Shown piece by piece: positions 14,449-22,422 of a stretch of 64,000 nt of DNA. The stretch is taken from assembly GCA_041917255.1 (NCBI GenBank), contig JAYRYA010000005.1, positions 105,254-169,253 on the forward strand. Direction: 5' to 3'. The notes beneath the pieces were generated by a model. The model made no database searches and was not told the origin of the DNA. It saw only the letters and a list, made by a program, of their open reading frames with translations. A program made the translations under genes and the position numbers. This DNA comes from Zoogloea sp041917255. GTDB lineage: Bacteria; Pseudomonadota; Gammaproteobacteria; Burkholderiales; Rhodocyclaceae. Numbering within the stretch: the stretch's first letter is position 1; every line of letters starts with the position of its first letter.

Positions 14449-14625
14449 ATGTCCCGTTCCACACTGCCACGCCATCTTGGCTGGCTTGTCATCATCAAGC
14501 TGATCGCCCTCGTGGCCCTGTGGTGGTTCTTCGTGCGTGATGCGCGGGTCACCGTGCTCGACCAGGACATCTCCAGGCGGCTCGCCCCCAACCCCGCAGT
14601 TCAAGGAGCCCCCGATGGTCAGTGA
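14449..14625 (+). CDS. cydP: CydP, putative small subunit of cytochrome bd oxidase
   Basis: A 58-residue single-span membrane protein: MSRSTLPRHLGWLVIIKL, then a helix rich in L/A/W (LVIIKLIALVALWWFFV) and a polar C-terminus. It directly precedes cydA and overlaps it by 11 nt. Position, length and the LWW-F pattern match CydP, a putative small subunit often found before cydAB in beta- and gammaproteobacteria. It is not a CydX (that gene lies after cydB). Confidence 0.82.
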   Translation: MSRSTLPRHLGWLVIIKLIALVALWWFFVRDARVTVLDQDISRRLAPNPAVQGAPDGQ

Positions 14626-16168
14626 ACAACTGGTCGATCTATCACGGCTGCAATTTGCCGCCACAGCGCTTTACCACTTCCTTTTCGTGCCGCTCACCAT
14701 CGGCATGGTGTGGCTGCTGGTGATCATGGAGTCGGTCTATGTCATGACCGGCAAACCGCTCTACAAGGACATGACCCGCTTCTGGGGCAAGCTCTTCGGG
14801 ATCAACTTCGCCCTTGGCGTCACCACCGGCATCACCCTCGAGTTCCAGTTCGGCACCAACTGGGCCTACTACTCCCATTACGTGGGCGACATCTTCGGCG
14901 CGCCCCTGGCCATCGAAGGTCTGATGGCCTTCTTCCTCGAATCGACGATGATCGGGCTATTCTTCTTCGGCTGGGACCGCCTGGCCCGCACGCAGCATCT
15001 GCTGGTCACCGTCCTGATGGCTGTGGGTACCAACCTCTCGGCCCTGTGGATCCTGATTGCCAACGGCTGGATGCAGAACCCGGTGGGTGCAGAGTTCAGC
15101 TACGTGACCATGCGTATGGAAATGACCGACTTCTGGGCCGTGGTCTTCAACCCGGACGCCCAGGCAAAGTTTGTACATACGGTGTCGGCGGGCTATGTCA
15201 CCGGCGCGATGTTCGTTCTGTCGATCTCGTCCTGGTATCTGTTGAAACGGCGAGACGTGGAGTTTGCCAAGCGCAGCTTCGGCATCGCCGCCGCCTTCGG
15301 ATTCGCCTCCGTGTGCTCGGTGATCGTCCTCGGCGACGAATCCGGCTACACCGTCGGCGAAGCCCAGCAGACCAAGCTGGCGGCCATGGAAGCCATGTGG
15401 GAGACCGAACCCGCGCCTGCCGCCTTCAATCTGATTGCCATCCCCAACGAGGCGGAGATGAAGAACGACTTCGCCATCGAGATTCCGTGGGTAATGGGAC
15501 TGATCGGCACCCGCTCCCTGGACAAGCAGATCCCCGGCATCAAGGAGATCAAGGCCAGGAACCGCGAACGCATCATCTCCGGCATCGAGGCGGTGACCGC
15601 CCTCGACGCCCTGCGCAGGAACCGGGATGACGAAGCGGCCCTCCACCGCTTTGAAACCCACAAGGCCGACCTGGGCTTTGGCCTGCTACTCAAGAAATAC
15701 GTCACCCGCTTCGACCAGTTGACGCCCGAGATCATCGAAAAGGCGGCCAATGACACGGTTCCCCGCGTCGCTCCGATGTTCTGGAGTTTCCGGCTGATGG
15801 TGACCCTGGGCTTTGCGATGCTGCTGCTCTTCGGTCTTGCCCTGTGGCATTCGGTGAAGGGTGACTTTGCCGAGCGGCCCTGGCTGCTGCGTGCCGCGCT
15901 GTACAGCCTGCCCATGCCGTGGATCGCCTGCGAGGTGGGCTGGTTCGTGGCCGAATACGGCCGCCAGCCCTGGACCATCTACGGCGTGCTCCCCACCCAC
16001 CTTTCCGTATCCACCCTCAGCGTGGAGAACCTGTATGGATCCCTGGCTGGTTTCGTCAGCTTTTACACGGTGCTCCTCATCGTCGAGATGTTCCTGATGA
16101 TCAAGTTCGCCAGACAGGGGCCGGGTAGCCTGGGAACCGGTCGCTACGCCAACGAAGCCCACGCCTGA
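14615..16168 (+). CDS. cydA: Cytochrome bd ubiquinol oxidase subunit I
   Basis: A 517-residue membrane subunit that binds haems b558, b595 and d and oxidises quinol. Start at ATG 14615, preceded by AAGGAG. Visible hallmarks: LSRLQFAATALYHFLFVPLTIG at the N-terminus (haem-ligand histidine), the GNNWAYYSHYVGDIFG-like segment (here GTNWAYY), the Q-loop region near residues 240-320, and GRQPWTIYGVLPT after it. Length matches long-Q-loop, E. coli-type CydA. With cydB and cydX it forms the oxygen-scavenging oxidase of the inner membrane, used at low oxygen. Confidence 0.97.
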   Translation: MVSEQLVDLSRLQFAATALYHFLFVPLTIGMVWLLVIMESVYVMTGKPLYKDMTRFWGKLFGINFALGVTTGITLEFQFGTNWAYYSHYVGDIFGAPLAIEGLMAFFLESTMIGLFFFGWDRLARTQHLLVTVLMAVGTNLSALWILIANGWMQNPVGAEFSYVTMRMEMTDFWAVVFNPDAQAKFVHTVSAGYVTGAMFVLSISSWYLLKRRDVEFAKRSFGIAAAFGFASVCSVIVLGDESGYTVGEAQQTKLAAMEAMWETEPAPAAFNLIAIPNEAEMKNDFAIEIPWVMGLIGTRSLDKQIPGIKEIKARNRERIISGIEAVTALDALRRNRDDEAALHRFETHKADLGFGLLLKKYVTRFDQLTPEIIEKAANDTVPRVAPMFWSFRLMVTLGFAMLLLFGLALWHSVKGDFAERPWLLRAALYSLPMPWIACEVGWFVAEYGRQPWTIYGVLPTHLSVSTLSVENLYGSLAGFVSFYTVLLIVEMFLMIKFARQGPGSLGTGRYANEAHA

Positions 16169-16185
16169 ACCGAGGACGACTCAAC

Positions 16186-17325
16186 ATGCTCGACTATGAA
16201 ACCCTCAAACTGATCTGGTGGCTGCTCGTCGGCGTACTGCTGGTGGGCTTTGCCATCATGGATGGCCACGACATGGGCGTGGGCACGCTGCTCCCCTTCG
16301 TCGGCCGCAACGACACCGAAAGGCGTGTCGTCATCAACACCGTCGGTCCCCACTGGGACGGCAACCAGGTGTGGTTCATCACCGGCGGTGGGGCCATCTT
16401 CGCCGCCTGGCCGCTGGTCTATGCGACGGCGTTCTCCGGCTTCTACTGGGCGATGCTGGCCGTACTGTGGGCGCTGTTCTTCCGCCCCGTGGGCTTCGAC
16501 TACCGCAGCAAGATCGACAACCCGCGCTGGCGCAGCACCTGGGACTGGGGCCTGTTCATCGGTGGCGCGGTACCGCCCCTGATCTTCGGGGTCGCCTTCG
16601 GCAACCTCTTCCTGGGCGTGCCCTTCCGCTTCGACGACCATCTGGTCTCCACCTACTCCGGCAGCTTCTGGAACTTGCTCAACCCGTTTGCCCTGCTCAC
16701 CGGCGTCGTGTCGACGGCCATGATCACCTTTCACGGGGCCATCTACCTGACCCACCGGACGCAGGGCGAGATCCAGTGGCGGGCCCTGCGGGCAGCCGGA
16801 TTCTTCGGCGGGCTCGCGGTGCTCGGCTTCGTGGCGGCCGGTGTGTGGCTGTGGCTGGGCGTACCCGGCTACGTCATTCAGTCGGCCGTGGACGGCGCGG
16901 CACTCCCCAACCCCTTGAACAAGACCGTGGTGCGGGAAGCCGGCGCCTGGTTTGCCAACTACCGGACCTACCCGGCAACGCTCGCCCTGCCGGCGCTCGG
17001 CATCGCCGGCGTGCTGGCCGCTCAGATGCTCGCCCGCGCCGGCCGCAGCATGACGGCCTTCTGGGCATCGGCACTGGCGATCGTCGGCATCATCGGCACG
17101 GCCGGCGCGGCCCTGTTCCCCTTCGTGTTGCCCTCGTCCCTCGACCCCCGCTCGAGCCTGACCGTGTGGGACAGCGTTTCGAGCCAGCTCACCCTCAGCA
17201 TCATGCTGTGGGCCACGCTGATCTTCATGCCGATCATCGTGCTTTACACCAGCTGGGCCTACCGCGTGATGGGCGGCAAGGTCACCGCCGCCTATGTGCG
17301 CGAAAACAGCCATTCCGCCTACTGA
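16186..17325 (+). CDS. cydB: Cytochrome bd ubiquinol oxidase subunit II
   Basis: A 379-residue membrane protein starting MLDYETLKLIWWLLVGVLL, with the conserved GFAIMDGHDMGVG, FVGRNDTERRVVINTVGPHWDGNQVW and LFFRPVGFDYRSK motifs of CydB. Eight or nine helices are expected. It is the structural partner of CydA and lies 17 nt downstream of it. Length is normal for the family. Confidence 0.97.
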   Translation: MLDYETLKLIWWLLVGVLLVGFAIMDGHDMGVGTLLPFVGRNDTERRVVINTVGPHWDGNQVWFITGGGAIFAAWPLVYATAFSGFYWAMLAVLWALFFRPVGFDYRSKIDNPRWRSTWDWGLFIGGAVPPLIFGVAFGNLFLGVPFRFDDHLVSTYSGSFWNLLNPFALLTGVVSTAMITFHGAIYLTHRTQGEIQWRALRAAGFFGGLAVLGFVAAGVWLWLGVPGYVIQSAVDGAALPNPLNKTVVREAGAWFANYRTYPATLALPALGIAGVLAAQMLARAGRSMTAFWASALAIVGIIGTAGAALFPFVLPSSLDPRSSLTVWDSVSSQLTLSIMLWATLIFMPIIVLYTSWAYRVMGGKVTAAYVRENSHSAY

Positions 17326-17337
17326 GGAGTCACCGAC

Positions 17338-17463
17338 ATGTGGTATTTCACCTGGGTTCTGGGTATCGGCTTCGCCGTCTTCCTGGCCATTCTTAACGCC
17401 TTGTGGGCAGAACACGAGGCAAGTCGCCAATCGACGTCCGGAGACCGTGATGGAAGCAACTGA
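17338..17463 (+). CDS. cydX: CydX, small subunit of cytochrome bd oxidase
   Basis: A 41-residue protein beginning MWYFTWVLGIGFAVFLAILNALWAE, the standard CydX/CbdX transmembrane helix. It starts 12 nt after cydB with a GAGGAG ribosome site. CydX stabilises the haem d site in E. coli. The last 14 nt overlap the start of the downstream globin gene. Confidence 0.93.
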   Translation: MWYFTWVLGIGFAVFLAILNALWAEHEASRQSTSGDRDGSN

Positions 17464-17878
17464 TCCGTACGCGCACCTTGGCGACGCAGGCATCGCGCAG
17501 CTCGTCGAGCGCATCTATCACTGGATGGCCATCCTGCCCGAGGCCGAGGCAGCGATGCGCCTGCATCATCCCGACATGAGCGAGGTCAAACAACGCCTGT
17601 CAGCTTTCCTGAGCGGCTGGCTCGGCGGGCCAGACCGCTTTCGCCCGCGATATGGCGAGCCTTTCATGCGTCGCCGGCACATGGCCTTTCCCATTGACAG
17701 CGCCGCGCGCGATGCCTGGATGGCAGCCTTTGGCCGGGCCCTCGACGATGCCGTCGGCGACCCGAATCTGAAAGCCCAACTGCACGCCCGCTTCCAGGCC
17801 ATGGCCGACCACCTGCGCAACCGGGCGGATTCCGGGGCCTCCCGGACGGCCATCGGTTGCGGGTGCAACATGGCATGA
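17450..17878 (+). CDS. Group II truncated haemoglobin
   Basis: A 142-residue globin of the truncated group II family. It begins MEATDPYAHLGDAGIAQLVERIYHW; the MRRRHMAFPIDSAARDAWM segment carries the likely proximal histidine and the group II tryptophan (W in RDAWM). The C-terminal GCGCNMA tail is unusual for the family. It starts inside cydX (14-nt overlap) and overlaps ybgE by 4 nt, so it is co-translated with the bd oxidase. Such globins bind oxygen or NO; in this position it may supply oxygen to, or protect, the oxidase from NO. That role is inference. Confidence 0.88.
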   Translation: MEATDPYAHLGDAGIAQLVERIYHWMAILPEAEAAMRLHHPDMSEVKQRLSAFLSGWLGGPDRFRPRYGEPFMRRRHMAFPIDSAARDAWMAAFGRALDDAVGDPNLKAQLHARFQAMADHLRNRADSGASRTAIGCGCNMA

Positions 17879-18243
17879 ACGTGCCGCCAAGCCCACCGGC
17901 CACCGCCGGAACCGGCCCACATCTCGCGACCCCGATCACCCCCGCCGAAAGGCACACAATGCCGGACACGCCGCCCGAGACAGCCTCGCCACGGATGCAC
18001 CTGCCCTGCCTGGCCGTTGCCATCCTGATCATGCTGGCCGGCTCGCTGAATCCCTTTCTGATGGCAGGCGGGCAGGGCCAGGCCGACCACGGGATGGCCT
18101 TTGCACTGCTGATCGCCATGAGCGCAGGCATGGTGCGTGGCGTGGGCTTCATCCCCGACGGCCGCGCTTGGCGCTGGCTGTTCTCGGGCTGGACCTGTCT
18201 GCTGGGCCTGAGTGCCGCCGCAGCTGCCAGATTCCTCGCATGA
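17875..18243 (+). CDS. ybgE: YbgE-like cyd operon membrane protein
   Basis: A 122-residue product if the ATG at 17875 (ATGA overlap with the globin stop) is used; an internal ATG at 17959 gives a shorter, more typical YbgE. It has two or three helices (LPCLAVAILIMLAGSLNPFLM; FALLIAMSAGMV; WRWLFSGWTCLLGLSAAAA) and the motif RGVGFIPDGRAWRWLF, matching the HGVGF-P signature of YbgE. YbgE is regularly encoded with cydABX; its function is not settled. It closes the operon. Confidence 0.75.
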   Translation: MNVPPSPPATAGTGPHLATPITPAERHTMPDTPPETASPRMHLPCLAVAILIMLAGSLNPFLMAGGQGQADHGMAFALLIAMSAGMVRGVGFIPDGRAWRWLFSGWTCLLGLSAAAAARFLA

Positions 18244-18558
18244 GGTCCTCGATGCCAGTCGGCGCCGACAAGCCCGGGTCTGATCGCCGCCCGCAGACCC
18301 AGGCAGCAGGGGTGGGCGAACCGTCAGCAGAACCGTCGCCAGCGACGGACCAGCGGGATGCACTCAACCGTGGCTTGCCGCCGAGCATTGAGGTCATGCC
18401 GGGGTGCCACGCGTCCGCCCTCATCCGCCACGATTATTCAGCCTGCTGAACAGAGAATCCTGCACGGGCATCTTCCGCCACGGCGACCATATCCCTAAAC
18501 TTGCCCACCCAGCCCGGCCCTCCGCCGGGCTGTACGCCGTTGAAATCCAGGGATACCC
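18244..18558. other. Gene-free spacer after the cyd operon
   Basis: About 315 bp without a convincing gene. The only structure seen is a stem at 18510-18532 (CAGCCCGG / CCGGGCTG, 7-nt loop) just before the EamA gene, too weak to call a terminator with confidence. Confidence 0.4.
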
Positions 18559-19497
18559 ATGCAGCTCACGCCCCGCCTCGTCCTGATGCTCGCCACCCCG
18601 CCCGCCATGTGGGCCACCAACGCGGTGGTCGGCCGCATGGCGATCGGCAGCATTGATCCGCTGCTCCTCAACGCCCTGCGCTGGGTGGTGGCCTTCGTGC
18701 TGCTGCTGCCGCTGGGTTGGGCGGCCATCGGCACAAGGGCGGCACGGGCGCAGATCGCCGAACGCTGGCCTTACCTGCTGGTGCTGGGGGTGATCGGGGT
18801 GGGCGCCTACAACGCGCTGCAGTACATGGCCCTGCGCACCAGCACGCCCCTCAACGTGACCCTGATCGCCTCCAGCTCGCCGGTGTGGGCGATGGTGGTG
18901 GGCGCAGTGGGTTACAAGGTGCATCCGACGCGGCTGCAGCTCATCGGTGCCCTGCTGTCGCTCGCCGGCGTGGCGCTGGTGATGTCCCGGGGCAACCCGG
19001 CGGCCTTGGCCGACATCCATTTCGTGCAGGGCGACCTGCTGATGCTCGTGGCGATCATTGGCTGGTCGCTCTACAGCTGGATGCTCGCCAAGCCGCCTGC
19101 CCACATGCAGGGCGCAGCGCGGCCCAACTGGAACTGGGCGCAGTTTCTGGTGGCCCAGGCGATCTTCGGGGTGAGCGGCGCGGTGGCGACCGCGGTGGTG
19201 GGCGACATGATCGCCCCATCGGCTCCTACCCAGTGGTCGTGGCAGCTGGTGGCGACGATCCTGTTCGTGGCCATCGGGCCGTCGATCATCGCCTACCGCC
19301 TGTGGGGCCTGGCGGTGGCCGAGGCGGGCCCGGCGATGGCGTCGATCTTCTACAACCTCACGCCGCTGTTCGCGGCAGTGCTCTCTGCCGCGGTGATCGG
19401 CGAAGGCCCGCAGCCTTTCCACGGCATCGCCTTCGGGCTGATCGTCGCGGGCATTGCGGTGTCGTCCCGCGCGACGGCGTCACGGGCTGGCAGGTAA
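18559..19497 (+). CDS. EamA/DMT-family transporter
   Basis: A 312-residue inner-membrane protein with about ten helices arranged as two EamA repeats (roughly residues 5-140 and 155-300). PPAMWATNAVVGRMA at the start and LRWVVAFVLLLPLG are typical of the family. Members export amino acids, metabolites or drugs; nothing here fixes the substrate. It stands alone between the cyd operon and a convergent cytochrome gene. Confidence 0.88.
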   Translation: MQLTPRLVLMLATPPAMWATNAVVGRMAIGSIDPLLLNALRWVVAFVLLLPLGWAAIGTRAARAQIAERWPYLLVLGVIGVGAYNALQYMALRTSTPLNVTLIASSSPVWAMVVGAVGYKVHPTRLQLIGALLSLAGVALVMSRGNPAALADIHFVQGDLLMLVAIIGWSLYSWMLAKPPAHMQGAARPNWNWAQFLVAQAIFGVSGAVATAVVGDMIAPSAPTQWSWQLVATILFVAIGPSIIAYRLWGLAVAEAGPAMASIFYNLTPLFAAVLSAAVIGEGPQPFHGIAFGLIVAGIAVSSRATASRAGR

Positions 19498-19524
19498 GCG
19501 CGGACCGGTTCGACATCCAGAAGC

Positions 19525-19561
19525 AGCAAGACCCCGGCGGGGGGACGTCCGGGGTCTTGCT
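19525..19561. terminator. Bidirectional terminator
   Basis: 13-bp perfect arms AGCAAGACCCCGG / CCGGGGTCTTGCT with an 11-nt loop between the convergent transporter and cytochrome c genes. Confidence 0.82.
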
Positions 19562-19583
19562 GTGTTTGCGAGACGCTGGCGGA

Positions 19584-19964
19584 TTACTTGGGCGCCAGGG
19601 TCAGGATCCACTTCACCAGTTTCTTGGCGTCGGTCTCCTTGATCGCCACCTTGTTGGGCGGCATCGCGAGGCCACTGACCTTGTCCTTCCAGTGGCTGCC
19701 GTAGGGGTTGGAGCCTTCCAGCACCACGCGGGTCAGGAAAACGTCGGCGCCCGGCTTGCCCTTGTACATCTTGGCCACATCCTGCCAGGCGGGGCCGATC
19801 GGGGCCATGCCGTTGGGGCCGGGGGTGCCGGATTCGATGGCGTGACAGGTCAGACAGCCGCTCTTGGTAGCGAGGGCTTTCATGTCATCGTCGGGGGACG
19901 CCGCAGCGGTCGTGGCGACAAGCGCCAGCACCACTGGAACGACGGTGTTACGTAAGGCAAACAT
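19584..19964 (-). CDS. c-type cytochrome
   Basis: A 126-residue periplasmic cytochrome with a signal peptide (residues 1-22) and the haem site C37-L-T-C40-H41. IGPAWQDVAKMYKGK and LAMPPNK (axial methionine) follow class I cytochromes of the c5/c551 type; an insert (EGSNPYGSHWKDK) sits between them. It is monocistronic, with a strong terminator downstream. The partner is unknown; the bd oxidase nearby takes electrons from quinol, not cytochrome c. Confidence 0.88.
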   Translation of the reverse strand: MFALRNTVVPVVLALVATTAAASPDDDMKALATKSGCLTCHAIESGTPGPNGMAPIGPAWQDVAKMYKGKPGADVFLTRVVLEGSNPYGSHWKDKVSGLAMPPNKVAIKETDAKKLVKWILTLAPK

Positions 19965-20174
19965 GGTTTTTCTCCTTGGCTAAAAATCGAAAGACACCCC
20001 ACCGTGCCCCGGCAAGACCGACCGAATGGTCTGTCCCCCAACGCGCGGCGGGTGCATCTGCGCTAATTTCATGCTCCCACCCAGTTTCCGCCGGATCGGG
20101 AACACCAGCGTACGAATCTTGGGCAAGCCCGAGCACATCCAGCGGATGATCTCTTGGACCCGCATTGCACCGTC

Positions 20175-21464
20175 TCAGGCCTGGGCGAGGGGCAGGCACA
20201 CGCGCACCTGCAGCCCGCCTCCCGGCGCCTCGTCGAACCAGCACGAGCCGCCGGCCATCTCGGCCCGCTCACGCATGCCGAGCAGACCGCCTCGGGACTG
20301 CCGGATGATCTCGCTGGCCTTGCCTACACCGTTGTCGGCCACTGTCAGCTCCACCGCCTTGCCGTCCTGGCGCAAGGTGAGTCGCACCTGACTCGCCACG
20401 CTGTGGCGCAACACGTTGGTGAGCGCTTCCTGCACCGTGCGATAAAGCGCCAGCCCGGCCGCCGGCGGCAGCGCCGGGAGCGATTCGGGAAAAGCCGCCT
20501 CAATGCCGATCTGCGGCGCCCGGCCGCGCCAGCCGCTCACCAGATCGTTCAGGGCGTCCATCATCTGCAGGCCTTCAAGCCCGTGCGGGCGCAGCTGGGA
20601 AAGCAGGTTGCGCACCTGACCGAGCATGCGGGTGGACTCGCTGCGGATGTCTCGCGCACTGTCGGCGAGATCGTCCGGCGAGGCCCGCCCGGCGTGGCGT
20701 TCGATGTATGCAGCAGAGACATTCACCGCAGTGAGCGACTGGCCGAGCTCGTCGTGGAGCTCGCGGGCCAGTTCGCGGCGCTCGTTCTCCTGCAGCTCGA
20801 GCAACTGACGGGCAAGCTGCTGGCGTGCCCGGCGCGTCTCGGATAGCTCGGCGGACATCTGTTCGATGGCGCTGGCGATGCTGGCAAATTCCTTCAGGCG
20901 GAAGGCGGGCAGGCTCACCTTGCCCTCGTCCCGCCCCACACGGGCGAGGCCATCTTCAAGATCGCGCACCGGCTTGAGCGCCCGATGGGCCGCCAGCCAG
21001 GCCACCACCGCCATCGCCAGGGAGAACACCACCAGGGTCACCATGATGCGGGCGCCGTCGCGCAGGATTTCGTGGATCTCGGCCCGGGCATCGGCGCGGA
21101 CCACCAGCGTGCCGCCGCCCAAAGGAATGCGCCGCTCATGGATTTCGCGGCCGTCGAGCAGATGATCCACCAGGGTGTCCATCAACCCGCTGGGTGCGGA
21201 CGCCGGGCCCTGCTCCAAATTTGAACGCTCCACATGGAGCGCAACGTGTCGTAACTGACCACCCGCCAGCAGGGCTTCGAGGTCACCCGCTCGGGATTCC
21301 GGCGCGGCGCTCAGCGCCAGCATGGTGTTCACCAGACGCGTGGACGCGGCCATTTCCTCGGCTACATCCTCGCGCAGCGCCAGCCCAACCCACGCAGCCG
21401 CTGCCACCAGCAACGCGAGGGCGAATCCGAGCACATAGCCGAACAGTCGCCAGCGTAGATCCAT
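20175..21464 (-). CDS. NarX-like sensor histidine kinase, orphan
   Basis: A 429-residue two-helix membrane sensor: TM1 ~10-30, a periplasmic domain of ~105 residues, TM2 ~140-160, HAMP (~160-212), coiled coil, then a HisKA_3 dimerisation domain with phospho-acceptor H237 in RELARELHDELGQSL and an ATPase domain (ADNGVGKASE, RGGLLGMRERAEMAGG). This class pairs with NarL/FixJ-type response regulators. None is adjacent: the only regulator with a LuxR HTH nearby (22423-23643) has no receiver domain. The signal is unknown. Confidence 0.9.
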   Translation of the reverse strand: MDLRWRLFGYVLGFALALLVAAAAWVGLALREDVAEEMAASTRLVNTMLALSAAPESRAGDLEALLAGGQLRHVALHVERSNLEQGPASAPSGLMDTLVDHLLDGREIHERRIPLGGGTLVVRADARAEIHEILRDGARIMVTLVVFSLAMAVVAWLAAHRALKPVRDLEDGLARVGRDEGKVSLPAFRLKEFASIASAIEQMSAELSETRRARQQLARQLLELQENERRELARELHDELGQSLTAVNVSAAYIERHAGRASPDDLADSARDIRSESTRMLGQVRNLLSQLRPHGLEGLQMMDALNDLVSGWRGRAPQIGIEAAFPESLPALPPAAGLALYRTVQEALTNVLRHSVASQVRLTLRQDGKAVELTVADNGVGKASEIIRQSRGGLLGMRERAEMAGGSCWFDEAPGGGLQVRVCLPLAQA

Positions 21465-21584
21465 GGGTGTCTCCCCTTGTATTCCTTTGGGAGTAATCAG
21501 AGCAAGGCATGTGCCAGCCGGCCGGCATGACGCCGCACCGCGAAGACGCGCGGCCTACCGCTCGTCGTCCCGGCTTGCTGGAAT

Positions 21585-21619
21585 GAAAAAACCGCCGCTT
21601 CCGGACGGAAAGCAGCGGT
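21585..21619 (-). terminator. Rho-independent terminator of the secreted-protein gene
   Basis: Imperfect stem (ACCGC-C-GCTTCC / GGAAAGC-AGCGGT) around GGAC, with an A-run on the plus strand that gives a U-run on the minus transcript. Confidence 0.65.
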
Positions 21620-21666
21620 CATGGGCAACACCCTGGCAGCGCATCGGCGCGCGGCCACCGCGACGA

Positions 21667-22254
21667 TCACGGCATGCAGATCTGCCCGGCGACGCCAGAG
21701 AGGGCGCCGACCGTGGTGCCCATCACATGGAGATGGCCGGTGACATTGGCAAAGGCACCCTTGCCGTCGGTACCCGAGATCAGGATCTGCTCGGTCGTCA
21801 GCTTGGGCACCACTTGGCCGGTGGCCGTCACCTGGGGCTGGATCACCACCACGTCGGTGGTGTAGATCGCGGTACGGCGAGCCCCGTTGCCCAGCCACAT
21901 GGTCGTGCGGGCGGTCTGGATGATCTGGCGGGGCAGCGGCGAGGCTTCGCCCGGCACGGCCACCGGCGCCACCGTGGCCGGCGCGCCCGGAACCAGGCTG
22001 GCCATCGGCTCGATGGTGCTACCAGCATAGCCCGTCGCCGCCGGGAAACCGGCCAGATTCACCTGGACGCTGAAACAGTCACCACCGAACAGCGTGGCGG
22101 GCACGCCCGGCTGGGCAACGCCGCGGATCGTGCAGGCCGTGTCGGGCAGCAACCGGGCGGTGCCGATCACGGGCACGCAGGCGGCGCTGGCAATGCCAGA
22201 GGCAAGGGTGAGCAGCAGGGGGACGACGAACTTCGGGGTCAGGCGGACGGACAT
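21667..22254 (-). CDS. Secreted protein of unknown function
   Basis: A 195-residue protein with a signal peptide (about 1-24, SGIASA) and four cysteines in the mature form (C25, C41, C59 and the one in GQICMP at the C-terminus) that could form two disulfides. The rest is rich in V, T, A and G and looks beta-stranded, with ATGQVVPKLTTEQILISGTDGKGAFANVTGHLHVMG near the end; that pattern faintly recalls dirigent/allene oxide cyclase-type barrels, but no family can be assigned. It is monocistronic between the kinase and the LuxR gene. Confidence 0.7.
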   Translation of the reverse strand: MSVRLTPKFVVPLLLTLASGIASAACVPVIGTARLLPDTACTIRGVAQPGVPATLFGGDCFSVQVNLAGFPAATGYAGSTIEPMASLVPGAPATVAPVAVPGEASPLPRQIIQTARTTMWLGNGARRTAIYTTDVVVIQPQVTATGQVVPKLTTEQILISGTDGKGAFANVTGHLHVMGTTVGALSGVAGQICMP

Positions 22255-22422
22255 GGAAATCTCCGGTGGCGGATGAAGGAAAGATTGAAGCGTACCGACA
22301 CTATCGTAACGATTCAGGGCGAACTACCCGAATCGGGCGTTGATGCTCCACGCCAAAGACGTGACCTTCGTCACACTGATCGAAGCATCGCCGCCCTCAT
22401 CGATTTCAAGCCACCAGGCGGA

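Noticed and set aside
19980..20165. 61-codon minus-strand frame just downstream of the NarX-like kinase
   Set aside because: No ribosome site, no known motif and not a receiver-domain remnant; could be a small protein but the evidence is too thin.
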